Origin: a virus
Strand: one strand, 5' to 3'
Virus record (IMG/VR): IMGVR_UViG_3300027714_000110
Location: 1-25,589 of that record
DNA: 25,589 bases
How positions within the stretch are numbered: the first letter of the stretch is position 1; each line of letters opens with the position of its first letter. Shown here one piece after another: positions 1 to 7,024 of the stretch. The notes under the pieces were generated by a model. It worked only from the letters and a program-made list of their open reading frames with translations, was not told where the DNA came from and searched no databases. The position numbers were made by a program, and so were the translations under genes.

Positions 1-1096
1 CGCTGAGCAGTGGCTAACGACCGAAGGTGGTGGTTATGTGGCAGCGGGTGTTGGTGGACCGATCACCGGAAAAGGCGCCCATATATTAGTCATCGACGAC
101 CCTGTAAAAAACCGCGAACAAGCAGAATCTGAGACCGCTCGCCAAACTGCGAAGGATTGGTATACCTCAACGGCCTATACGCGTCTCGCGCCGGGCGGTG
201 GCATCCTCGTTATCCTAACCCGTTGGCACGACGACGACCTTGCAGGTTGGTTGTTGGAACAAGAGAAAGACGGCGGTGATAATTGGGAAGTAATCAAGTA
301 CCCAGCGATCGCTGAAGAAGATGAGAAGTACCGTAAGAAGTACGATCCGTTGCATCCTGCCCGTTATGACGCTGAAGCGTTGATGCGGATACAGAAGGCC
401 GTAGGTCCTCGAGATTGGTCAGCGTTGTACCAGCAGAACCCTGTGGCTGATGAGGGTGATTACTTCAAGATAGGCATGTTCCAGTACTACAAAACTAACG
501 CCCTAGAGAGTAAGAAGCTCAAGATCTATTGCGCGTGGGACCTTGCCATTGGTAAAGCAGACCGTAACGATTTCTCGGTGGGCGTAGTTGTTGGTGTAGA
601 CCAAGAAGACAAGATGTATGTCATGCACGTCGAGCGTGGTAAATGGGACGGTTACGAATTGGTTGAGAAAATCCTTGATGTATATGAGGAATATAAACCG
701 TCGATCGTTGGCATCGAGCGTGGACATATTGAGATGGCGCTTGGGCCCTTCCTAAAGAAGCGGATCGCTGAGCGTGGTCTGTATGAAATGTATTTGATGG
801 AACTGAAAACTGGACGCAGAGATAAAGAAGCTCGCGCCCGTGCCATTCAGGGCCGTATGCAGCAGGGCATGGTGTTCTTCCCTAAGTTCCAACTTTGGAA
901 CGCAGGACTAATAGCAGAGATGTTGCGATTCCCTAACGGTGTACATGATGACCAAGTTGACAGTTTAGCTTGGATCGGATTAATGATGTCCGAAATGTCC
1001 ACTGTCGTAGACCAAAGAATAATTGAAGAGTCCTGGAGAGATAAGCTCCCCGGTCTCATGGCCCCTAACCGCAGTAAATCAGCGATGAGTGCATAG
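1..1096 (+). CDS. Terminase large subunit, C-terminal part (5' truncated by window)
   Basis: This is the DNA-packaging motor protein, an ATPase plus nuclease that cuts concatemeric phage DNA and pumps it through the portal. The reading frame is open from position 2, well before the first GTG/ATG, so the true start and the Walker A region lie upstream. Near the start, AHILVIDDP looks like the Walker B strand of the ATPase. The C-terminal RNase H-like nuclease shows its acidic residues: D in CAWDLAIG (codon 539-541), E in VGIERG (codon 716-718), and the HDDQVDSLAW motif (944-973). This matches gp17-like terminases. It ends TAG and the portal ATG follows after 2 nt, so translation is probably coupled. 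The family is confident; the missing N-terminus cannot be judged here. Confidence 0.93.
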   Translation, partial: AEQWLTTEGGGYVAAGVGGPITGKGAHILVIDDPVKNREQAESETARQTAKDWYTSTAYTRLAPGGGILVILTRWHDDDLAGWLLEQEKDGGDNWEVIKYPAIAEEDEKYRKKYDPLHPARYDAEALMRIQKAVGPRDWSALYQQNPVADEGDYFKIGMFQYYKTNALESKKLKIYCAWDLAIGKADRNDFSVGVVVGVDQEDKMYVMHVERGKWDGYELVEKILDVYEEYKPSIVGIERGHIEMALGPFLKKRIAERGLYEMYLMELKTGRRDKEARARAIQGRMQQGMVFFPKFQLWNAGLIAEMLRFPNGVHDDQVDSLAWIGLMMSEMSTVVDQRIIEESWRDKLPGLMAPNRSKSAMSA

Positions 1097-1098
1097 CT

Positions 1099-3240
1099 AT
1101 GGCGTACAAGAAGTCAAAAAAAATCGATCCGCTTAAAGAAGGGAAGATCGTAGATAACAATTGGGCTCGTTATGTGCGGGCTAGAGATGCGGGCCACACT
1201 GACTACATACGGACGGCGGTCAAGTGCGATCGTTATTATCGTGGTGAGCAGTGGGAACAGGCTGACATTGACGCGTTAGATTCCGAGGGTCGTCCACACC
1301 TTACGATCAATACCATTTTGAGTACCGTCAACACCATACTGGGCGAGCAGTCCTCTAAACGTGCAGATGTAATGTTTAAGCCTAGACGTAACAGCTCAGA
1401 TGAAGTTGCTGCGGTACTCACCAAACTCTACATGCAGATCAGTGACAATAACCAATACGATTATTTAGAAAGTCAGGTGTTCTCTGATGGCGTAATCCAA
1501 GATCGTGGTTACTTTGACATTCGCATGAACTTTGATGATCACATTGAAGGTGAAGTCCAGATCACAGCAGAAGATCCGTTAGACATCTTGCCTGATCCAG
1601 ACGCCAAAGATTATGACCCAACAACTTGGAACGAGGTCATCAAGACTAAGTGGTTAAGCATTGATGACATTGAGCAGCAGTATGGCCAAGAAAAAGCTGA
1701 TCGCCTACGCATGATTGCTGAGAACGGCGAACATCTAAGCCGGGACTCTATGGACTTAGAAGAGCTCCGCGATTCCAATTATGGCGACGTGGGTGAGGGC
1801 GTATACGGCAGCGGTGAAGTTGACGACAAGCGGTCGATTCGAGCGGTGCGCGTGGTTGAAAGACAGCATCGTAAGCTTATTCTAACGCCACATTTTGTTG
1901 ACCAAAAAACTAAAGATATGCGCATAGTGCCAGAATCCTGGGACGAAGAACGCACTGAGCTATTCGCCAAAGAGTACGGCTTAGGAATGCTCAAAAAGTT
2001 AATTAAGAAGGTGCGTTGGACCATCACTGCCGACCAGGTTGTTTTGCATGATGACTGGTCACCGTATAAAGACTTTACCATTGTGCCTTACTTCCCGTAT
2101 TTCAGACGTGGTAAGCCGTTCGGTATGGTGCGCAACTTACTTTCGCCCCAAGAACAACTGAACAAGATCTCTTCTCAAGAACTGCACATTGTTAACACGA
2201 CTGCGAACAGTGGCTGGGTTGTTGAGACGGGCTCCTTAAATGGTATGACATCGGATGATCTCCAAGAACGTGGCGCTCAGACAGGTCTAGTATTGGAATA
2301 CAACCGTGGTTCTAACCCACCACAGAAAATCAACCCGAACCAGATACCAACTGGACTTGATCGTATTGGTCAAAAAGCAGCCAACAACATCAAAGAGATT
2401 TCTGGCGTATCTGATTCCATGCTTGGGCAAGATAACGCAGAAGTGTCAGGTGTTGCCATTCAGGCAAAACAAAACCGTGGACAAATTCAGATCCAGGTTC
2501 CATTAGACAACCTTGCAAAAAGTCGGGTGTTTGTCGCTAAGAATATCTTGTGTTTGATCCAATCGTTCTACACCGAAGAGCGAGTGATTCAGATCACAAG
2601 AGACGATGACCCAATGAAGCCCCGTGAAGAAATGGTACTAAACCAAATGACTCCAGAGGGTGAAGTTGTTAATGACATGACTGTTGGCGAATATGACGTT
2701 GTGATTTCAACCATGCCTGCTAGAGACACGTTCGATGAGTCTCAGTTTGCTGAAGCATTGCAACTACGCCAAGTGGGCATTGCCATCCCAGATGATGCCA
2801 TTATCGAGTACTCACATTTACAACGTAAGGGTGAGCTGGCTAAGCGTATTCGCATGATCACAGGTGTAGAGCAATCGCCAGAGCAGCAAGAAGCAGCGCA
2901 AATACAACAGCAGATCCAGATGGAACAGGTCAAGTTGGAAATGCAGAAGCTCCAATCTGAAGCAGCTAATTTACAAGCGCAAGCTATGCTCGCCGCAGCC
3001 AAAGCTAGCGACATAGAAACCACGCCTGAAAAAGAGATGGCTGAACTAGAAGCGCGCATGGAGATCAAGCGTCAAGAATTGGATGTTCGTATGCAACTGG
3101 CTGAGTTGTCCGCAACTCAAAAAGAGCAAGCTTCCGAAACCCAATCAACCACTAAGATTGCAGCAGAAATACTGCGACTTGGTGCGCAGCAGGACAAAAC
3201 GCAGCAAGAGTACAAGAAACCAAAAAACGTAGTATTTTAA
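1099..3240 (+). CDS. Portal protein, P22-type
   Basis: The portal is the dodecameric ring at one capsid vertex through which DNA enters and leaves; it also nucleates procapsid assembly. The 713-residue length and the N-terminal style (YYRGEQW near residue 45, then RPHLTINTI and a conserved QSSKRADVMFKPR segment) fit P22-like portals rather than shorter HK97-like or T7-like ones. The core contains the LPDPDAKDYD and PYFPYFRRGKPFGMVRNLLSPQ segments typical of this family. Residues about 590-700 are rich in Q, E, A and K with heptad-like spacing and should form a long helix or coiled coil, comparable to the C-terminal barrel of the P22 portal. No strong ribosome site precedes the ATG, consistent with coupling to the terminase gene. 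Confidence 0.9.
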   Translation: MAYKKSKKIDPLKEGKIVDNNWARYVRARDAGHTDYIRTAVKCDRYYRGEQWEQADIDALDSEGRPHLTINTILSTVNTILGEQSSKRADVMFKPRRNSSDEVAAVLTKLYMQISDNNQYDYLESQVFSDGVIQDRGYFDIRMNFDDHIEGEVQITAEDPLDILPDPDAKDYDPTTWNEVIKTKWLSIDDIEQQYGQEKADRLRMIAENGEHLSRDSMDLEELRDSNYGDVGEGVYGSGEVDDKRSIRAVRVVERQHRKLILTPHFVDQKTKDMRIVPESWDEERTELFAKEYGLGMLKKLIKKVRWTITADQVVLHDDWSPYKDFTIVPYFPYFRRGKPFGMVRNLLSPQEQLNKISSQELHIVNTTANSGWVVETGSLNGMTSDDLQERGAQTGLVLEYNRGSNPPQKINPNQIPTGLDRIGQKAANNIKEISGVSDSMLGQDNAEVSGVAIQAKQNRGQIQIQVPLDNLAKSRVFVAKNILCLIQSFYTEERVIQITRDDDPMKPREEMVLNQMTPEGEVVNDMTVGEYDVVISTMPARDTFDESQFAEALQLRQVGIAIPDDAIIEYSHLQRKGELAKRIRMITGVEQSPEQQEAAQIQQQIQMEQVKLEMQKLQSEAANLQAQAMLAAAKASDIETTPEKEMAELEARMEIKRQELDVRMQLAELSATQKEQASETQSTTKIAAEILRLGAQQDKTQQEYKKPKNVVF

Positions 3241-3259
3241 TAAACCAACGGAGGCCCTA

Positions 3260-4288
3260 ATGCCTAAATCCAATGTAAGTGCCAATTTAGAGCACGATGA
3301 TAGTATTGATGATAAAAACTTTGATGAATTCGCAGGTGGTGATGGTCGCGAAGATTTTGACGCAAGTGCCTTAGACCGAGGGGATACGCCCGAAGAGGAA
3401 GCTGACCCGACAGATGCGGCTATTGCACATTTAGTTGAAGTAGCGGACGAAGCCGAGGCAGCCGAGGGCGAAGAAGAAGTCGAATCTGAGTTAGAGAGTG
3501 ACGAAGGTGGACTAGAAGGCGAGGAAGTCGAAGAAGAGGTGGAAGAGGAAGAAGAAGTCAAAGAAGCGGCTACTTCTAAATCTGACGACAAGGCGCACAT
3601 GGTGCCTAAGTCTCGAATGGATGAAGAGATTGCTCGAAGACGGCAACTTGAAGATCGACTCGCTAAGCTAGAAGAAAGTGCGAAGCCTGAAGTAGCGCCT
3701 GAACCTGAGTTCGACTTTGACGGTAAAGAAGCTGAATATATGGACGCAGTGCTCGATGGCGAAACAGATAAGGCCCAAAAGGTTCGCAAAGAGATCCGAA
3801 GTGCTGAACGGGATTCGATGGCTAAAGAGTTGCGTGGGGAAATCCACAACACAACGAATGTAACCAAGCAGCAGTTAGATCTGGATGTGGCTGTTTCAGA
3901 TATGATGGCCTCATACCCAGTGCTTGATTCCAACAGCGACCAAGCTGACACTGATCTTATCGCCGATGCTAATGAGCTCATGGGCATGTATGCAGATAAA
4001 GGTATGGCGCAAGCTGACGCACTGCGTAAAGCGGTGCGTATGACACTGGCATCTAGTATGCCTGAGTTGTTGCAACCCAAAGCCGTTGAGACTAAGCCTG
4101 CTGCTAAAAAGCGTGAGACTGATGTGAACGCTAAGTTGGAAGCCGCTAATAAGCAGCCTGCTAAGCTTGCAGGTGAGAGCGCAGCAACCCGTGATAATGA
4201 CGTTGTTAACATCAGCACCATGACTGACTCGGACTTCGAGAAGTTGTCCGAAGCTCAAATGCATCGTCTGCGCGGTGACTTCGGATAA
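3260..4288 (+). CDS. Capsid scaffold protein
   Basis: This is the probable scaffold that guides capsid assembly and leaves before maturation. It lies between portal and capsid genes, the standard position. The 342-residue protein is very acidic in its first third, with a run of Glu at about residues 87-102 (GEEVEEEVEEEEEVKEA), followed by a charged helical region (ARRRQLEDRLAKLEE). It ends in a small helical tail, FEKLSEAQMHRLRGDFG, as expected for the capsid-binding end of scaffolds. A GGAGG ribosome site at 3250-3254 supports the ATG at 3260. I see no protease motif and no separate prohead protease gene nearby. The role is inferred from position and composition, since scaffolds are poorly conserved in sequence. 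Confidence 0.8.
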   Translation: MPKSNVSANLEHDDSIDDKNFDEFAGGDGREDFDASALDRGDTPEEEADPTDAAIAHLVEVADEAEAAEGEEEVESELESDEGGLEGEEVEEEVEEEEEVKEAATSKSDDKAHMVPKSRMDEEIARRRQLEDRLAKLEESAKPEVAPEPEFDFDGKEAEYMDAVLDGETDKAQKVRKEIRSAERDSMAKELRGEIHNTTNVTKQQLDLDVAVSDMMASYPVLDSNSDQADTDLIADANELMGMYADKGMAQADALRKAVRMTLASSMPELLQPKAVETKPAAKKRETDVNAKLEAANKQPAKLAGESAATRDNDVVNISTMTDSDFEKLSEAQMHRLRGDFG

Positions 4289-4542
4289 TGCGCGAGGAAA
4301 TAGAAGCAGCCTATGAAATAGATTTCCCTGGGCTCTTGTTCATGGACGGTTTGGATAGCGCAATTATTGGAGTATCTCACGTCGGGGATGTTCCAGTAGT
4401 TACGTATTCTGCTGAAAAGATCCTAGAAAACCTCGTTGAGCAAGGCATGGGTATTCATGAGGCTAGAGAGTTCATGTCGTTTAATATTGAAGGGGCTTTT
4501 ATGGGGGAACACACCCCCGTAATAGTCGATGATCTATTTTAA
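4288..4542 (+). CDS. Small conserved phage protein of unknown function
   Basis: This 84-residue acidic protein starts in a TAATG overlap with the scaffold stop, so it is translationally coupled. It carries the pattern MDGLDSAIIGV, YSAEKILENLVEQGMG and FNIEGAFMGEHTPVIVDD. Small proteins of this pattern (DGxDxAIxGV ... FNxxGAxxGExTP) are, as far as I recall, common in many tailed phages, and I know of no established function. Its place in the packaging/head block says little, as such proteins are found in varied settings. A GGGGG/CCCCC hairpin (4503-4518) lies within the last codons. No motif suggests catalysis. Confidence 0.75.
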   Translation: MREEIEAAYEIDFPGLLFMDGLDSAIIGVSHVGDVPVVTYSAEKILENLVEQGMGIHEAREFMSFNIEGAFMGEHTPVIVDDLF

Positions 4543-4553
4543 AGGGGTTACAG

Positions 4554-4583
4554 TTTCCCTTACTTTATAAGCTGTGCTAATAT
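4554..4583 (+). promoter_or_regulatory. Putative extended -10 promoter for the capsid transcription unit
   Basis: TGC followed by TAATAT (4575-4583) fits an extended -10 element of a bacterial sigma-70 promoter. The -35 candidate TTTCCC at 4554-4559 is weak, with an 18-nt spacer. Transcription would begin near 4590 and give a leader of about 240 nt before the capsid start. The -10 overlaps an imperfect inverted repeat (4566-4582), which could be an operator. Sequence evidence only. Confidence 0.45.
4565..4582 (+). repeat. TTATAAGC inverted repeat, copy 1
   Basis: TATAAGC (4566-4572), TGT, then GCTAATA (4576-4582) form an inverted repeat with one mismatch and a 3-nt centre. The TTATAAGC half-site recurs at 4779 and 17217, in each case in a gene-free stretch upstream of a structural gene. 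The repeat overlaps the putative -10 element. It could be a protein-binding site or part of a phage promoter. Confidence 0.5.
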
Positions 4584-4589
4584 ATGTAC

Positions 4590-4778
4590 ACAGGTTCGTC
4601 TTGCAGTACGATAACTGCCAAAGCCTATTGAATCGAAGGCCGTACGACACACGGTAGCATTCGCCAGCTTAAAAAGGCCATGAGTTCGTCCCTCTTAAAA
4701 AGGTCGCTATTTCGTTCGGGCACGACACGTCCAACAGCATGCAGTGGTTGTCGCCCCTGCCTGATTAATGGCGACCGT
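4590..4778 (+). ncRNA. Putative structured 5' leader RNA of the capsid gene
   Basis: This non-coding stretch, between the putative start of transcription and the second TTATAAG repeat, is full of short helices. Three hairpins share an ACGA-type loop: CAGT/ACTG with loop ACGATA (4604-4617), CCGT/ACGG with loop ACGACAC (4640-4654), and GGGC/GTCC, one G-U pair, with loop ACGACAC (4718-4732). Each is preceded by a TCGT or TCGA. A fourth hairpin GTCGCC/GGCGAC (4750-4775) has a 14-nt loop. CTTAAAAAGG occurs twice (4668-4677 and 4694-4703). I do not recognise a known RNA family. It could act as a translational control element, stabilise the mRNA, or bind a protein. Confidence 0.5.
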
Positions 4779-4797
4779 TTATAAGCAGTTCTTATAA
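4779..4797 (+). repeat. TTATAAG inverted repeat, copy 2
   Basis: This is a perfect 7-bp inverted repeat, TTATAAG / CTTATAA, separated by CAGTT, about 34 nt before the capsid ATG. It is followed by an AT-rich stretch. TGATATATA at 4810-4818 resembles an extended -10, but it overlaps the ribosome site, so a promoter here would leave almost no leader. The repeat may instead be an operator or close the leader structure. Confidence 0.55.
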
Positions 4798-4830
4798 TTT
4801 ATTTTAATTTGATATATAGGTGATTTTCTC

Positions 4831-5940
4831 ATGGCATTAACTAATTTTGCCGCTCTAACTTCAGAGCAAAAGACCGTATGGTCTCGCGACTTCTGGCACG
4901 CTGCCCGTAACGCATCCTTCATTAACCAATTCGCTGGTTCTGGCTCTAACGCCATGGTTCAGCGCATTACTGACTTAACTAAAAGTGAAAAGGGCGCACG
5001 CGCTGTTTTAACTTTGCTAGCTGACTTGTCTGGCGACGGTGTGGTAGGTGACTACACTCTAGAAGGCAACGAAGAAGCTCTTTCTAGTTCTGACATCACA
5101 GTTCGTATCGACCAGATGCGTAATGCAAACCGTTTGGCTGGCCGTTTAGCCGACCAAAAGTCTATCGTAAACTTCCGCGAAGCCTCTAAAGATTCATTGG
5201 CTTACTGGATGGCTGACCGTATGGACCAGTTAGCATTTTTAACTTTGTCTGGTTTGGCATACACCAAGAAGAACAACGGTGGTGCTCGTACTGTAGCTGC
5301 AACTGGCCAGAACTTGTCTAACCTTGAGTTTTCTGCAGACGTTACTGCTCCAACCAACAAGCGTACGTTAGTTGCAAAAGCTGACGGCACTGTTGGTACT
5401 GGTAACCTTACTGCTACTGGAATCTTGGGATACAAGAACATCGTCAACCTAAAGGCTTACGCTAAAGATCACTACATGCGTGGTGTTCGTGGCGCAGGTG
5501 GTGACGAAGGTTTCCACATGTTCGTTACTCCTCAAGGCATGGCTCAGCTGAAGTTAGATGCTGACTTCCTAGCCAACGTTCGTAACGCAGGCAACCGTGG
5601 ACCAGTCAACTCTTTGTTCTCAGGTTCTTCTTCCGTAATGGTAGACGGCGTAATGATTCATGAGTTCCGTCATGTATATGACACTTCTGGTGAAGCGGCT
5701 GATGGTAAGTTCGGTGCTGGCGGTGCAATAAACGGGCAACGTGCTTTGTTCTGTGGCGCACAAGCATTGGCAATGGCTGACATTGGCGACGCTGACTGGG
5801 TTGAAGAAACTTACGACTACGGAAACCAGCACGGTATCTCAATCGGTAAGATCTTAGGCTTCCGTAAGCCAAAGTACACAAGCATGGTAACTGGTGACGC
5901 ACAAGATTTTGGTGTAATCACACTAGACACTGCCATTTAA
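4831..5940 (+). CDS. Major capsid protein, N4-gp56 family
   Basis: This is the main shell subunit. The 369-residue protein begins with a Ser/Thr-rich segment and SEQKTVWSRDFWHAARNASF, then GDYTLEGNEEALSSSDITVRIDQMRNANRLAGRLADQ. That combination is typical of the N4-gp56 (Phage_capsid_3, formerly DUF4043) capsid group with an HK97-like fold. The later segments HMFVTPQGMAQLKLDADF and ALFCGAQALAMADIGDADWVEETYDYGNQHGISIGKI also fit. AGGTGA at 4818-4823 is the ribosome site, 7 nt before the ATG. Codon choice favours GGT, CGT and AAC more than in neighbouring genes, as expected for a very highly expressed product. A promoter-like element and structured leader lie upstream and an intrinsic terminator directly follows, suggesting a transcription unit of its own. 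Confidence 0.9.
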   Translation: MALTNFAALTSEQKTVWSRDFWHAARNASFINQFAGSGSNAMVQRITDLTKSEKGARAVLTLLADLSGDGVVGDYTLEGNEEALSSSDITVRIDQMRNANRLAGRLADQKSIVNFREASKDSLAYWMADRMDQLAFLTLSGLAYTKKNNGGARTVAATGQNLSNLEFSADVTAPTNKRTLVAKADGTVGTGNLTATGILGYKNIVNLKAYAKDHYMRGVRGAGGDEGFHMFVTPQGMAQLKLDADFLANVRNAGNRGPVNSLFSGSSSVMVDGVMIHEFRHVYDTSGEAADGKFGAGGAINGQRALFCGAQALAMADIGDADWVEETYDYGNQHGISIGKILGFRKPKYTSMVTGDAQDFGVITLDTAI

Positions 5941-5956
5941 GTAATTAGGGCCTCTT

Positions 5957-5994
5957 CCCCCAGCAGTACGCTGGGGGCTTTTTGGAGTTTTTTT
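5957..5994 (+). terminator. Rho-independent terminator after the capsid gene
   Basis: A perfect 8-bp GC-rich stem, CCCCCAGC (5957-5964) with GCTGGGGG (5970-5977) and loop AGTAC, is followed by CTTTTT and, after GGAG, seven more T. It starts 17 nt after the capsid stop. The T tract is interrupted by the ribosome site of the next gene. The downstream genes must then be reached by read-through or from another promoter. Confidence 0.88.
5984..5987 (+). promoter_or_regulatory. Ribosome site GGAG inside the terminator T tract
   Basis: GGAG sits between the two T runs of the capsid terminator and 9 nt before the ATG at 5997. It decides the start of the next gene in favour of ATG 5997 over the in-frame TTG at 5982, which would lie in the T tract ahead of the GGAG. 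Only read-through transcripts can carry a complete ribosome site. Confidence 0.7.
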
Positions 5995-5996
5995 AT

Positions 5997-6368
5997 ATGT
6001 TGATTTCTGATAAGGCAATGCACGTAAGCAGTACAACCGGCCAATCGGCTTGGTTTGAAGCAGGTGTTGCGCAAGAAGTCCCACCACCTTTGGTGGACGA
6101 ATGTATTGCTATGGGAGCATATCCTGTAGGCGAGAAAAAACCAGCGCAAAAACCTGCTGCTGAAAAGGTCGAAGTAGATGAGGTCTCAGACGAGGACCGC
6201 ACTATGGAGATAGTCACTGCCATCGAGCAGTTGGTAGAGCTAGGCGACACTAAAGCCTTCTCAAAAAATACGGGTGAACCTAAAGTTCGTAGCATAGAAA
6301 AAGTTCTAGGTTACGACATCACTCCTGAGCAGCGCGATGTAGCGTGGGCTGAACTTAGCGAGGCGTAA
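5997..6368 (+). CDS. Hypothetical structural-region protein
   Basis: This is a 123-residue protein of unknown function. The start is set at ATG 5997 because GGAG lies 9 nt upstream; the in-frame TTG at 5982 lies inside the terminator. It has two segments: residues 1-47 (ending PPLVDECIAMGAYPVG), a K/P/A/E-rich linker at about 47-65, and a C-terminal domain with AFSKNTGEPKVRSIEKVLGYDITPEQRDVAWAEL. Such short two-part proteins right after the capsid gene are common in tailed phages and often join head to tail, but I have no motif to prove that here. The next gene overlaps its stop (TAATG). Confidence 0.7.
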   Translation: MLISDKAMHVSSTTGQSAWFEAGVAQEVPPPLVDECIAMGAYPVGEKKPAQKPAAEKVEVDEVSDEDRTMEIVTAIEQLVELGDTKAFSKNTGEPKVRSIEKVLGYDITPEQRDVAWAELSEA

Positions 6369-7021
6369 TGGCCATTTCATCGAACGATATTATTAGTAAA
6401 GCCCAAACGGTTTTACAGGATGTAGCAGCAGCGCGTTGGACAACAACAGAGCTGCTTTCTTGGTTAAACGACGGACAGCGTGAAATCTGTTTGCTCAAGC
6501 CTTCCGTTAGTGCAACTAACCAGTCGGTAACTTTGGTCGCTGGTACAAAACAATCCATCCCTGCTGTGGGTTTGCAGGTGTTGCGAATTGTACGGAATTT
6601 AACTGGGGCCGGTGTCGGCGGAAAAGTGGTTAGTGTTATTAGCCGTGATGTATTAGATATGCGTCAGCCTATGTGGCACACAGCTGCAGCCACTGCGGTT
6701 GCGGATCATTATGTGTTCGATGAGTTAGACCCCAGGACTTTTTATGTATACCCGCCTAACGATGGAAATGGTTACCTCGAAACTGTATATGCAGTAGAAC
6801 CTGCCCAGGTTTCAGTTGGAGGCACTATTACTATTCCAGACATTCACTCAAACAACTTACTAGATTACATCCTTTACCGTGCATATTCTAAGGAAACGGA
6901 TTCCCTAAATGAGCAACGTAGCGCTCAACATTACAAAGCAATGCAGATGTCTCTGGGCATAAAGATTCAACTAGATGCTGTTACTAGCCCGAACACACGC
7001 ACAGTAGCACAACAGGGGTAA
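6368..7021 (+). CDS. Head-tail connector/adaptor protein (DUF6682-like)
   Basis: The N-terminus (DIISKAQTVLQDVAAARWTTTELLSWLNDGQREICLLKP) matches a pattern I associate with the DUF6682 phage adaptor group: a helix, then RWT-x-x-E-L-L-x-W-L-N-D-G-Q-R-E. The middle is beta-rich, and the C-terminal part NLLDYILYRAYSKETDSLNEQRSAQHYKAMQMSLG is helical. Proteins of this type bridge the portal and the tail. It starts in a TAATG overlap with the preceding gene and is followed after 3 nt by the next structural gene. The family assignment is from recall; the position supports a connector. Confidence 0.7.
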   Translation: MAISSNDIISKAQTVLQDVAAARWTTTELLSWLNDGQREICLLKPSVSATNQSVTLVAGTKQSIPAVGLQVLRIVRNLTGAGVGGKVVSVISRDVLDMRQPMWHTAAATAVADHYVFDELDPRTFYVYPPNDGNGYLETVYAVEPAQVSVGGTITIPDIHSNNLLDYILYRAYSKETDSLNEQRSAQHYKAMQMSLGIKIQLDAVTSPNTRTVAQQG

Positions 7022-7024
7022 TTT

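Noticed and set aside
3145-4221. Long minus-strand ORF (358 codons, Ser-rich)
   Set aside because: It is the reverse complement of the acidic scaffold gene; Glu codons read backwards give Ser/Leu-rich sequence, and it has no promoter or ribosome context.
4503-4518. GGGGG/CCCCC hairpin as a terminator before the capsid leader
   Set aside because: No T run follows directly, and it is within the coding end of the small gene. A weaker AAGGG/CCCTT pair just after the stop also lacks a proper T tract.
4584-4631. 15-codon ORF starting at ATG 4584 at the head of the leader
   Set aside because: No ribosome site, and the ATG lies right at the putative -10 and transcription start.
4590-4780. tRNA or tmRNA in the leader, because of GTTCGTC segments and a GAG/CTC stem with a 7-nt TTCGTCC loop (4682-4694)
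   Set aside because: No 7-bp acceptor stem, no anticodon arm in register and no CCA end.
4680-4784. 34-codon ORF in the leader (MSSSLLKRSLFRSG..., with a C-x-x-C-x-x-C segment)
   Set aside because: AAGG lies only 2 nt before its ATG, which is too close for a normal ribosome site, and the frame runs through the hairpins. The cysteines are probably chance. Conservation in relatives would be needed to revive it.
4810-4818. TGATATATA as a promoter for the capsid gene
   Set aside because: It overlaps the AGGTGA ribosome site; a transcript starting about 7 nt downstream would lack that site.
5982-5996. TTG 5982 as start of the gene after the capsid terminator
   Set aside because: It lies in the terminator T tract ahead of the GGAG; ATG 5997 is correctly spaced from that site.
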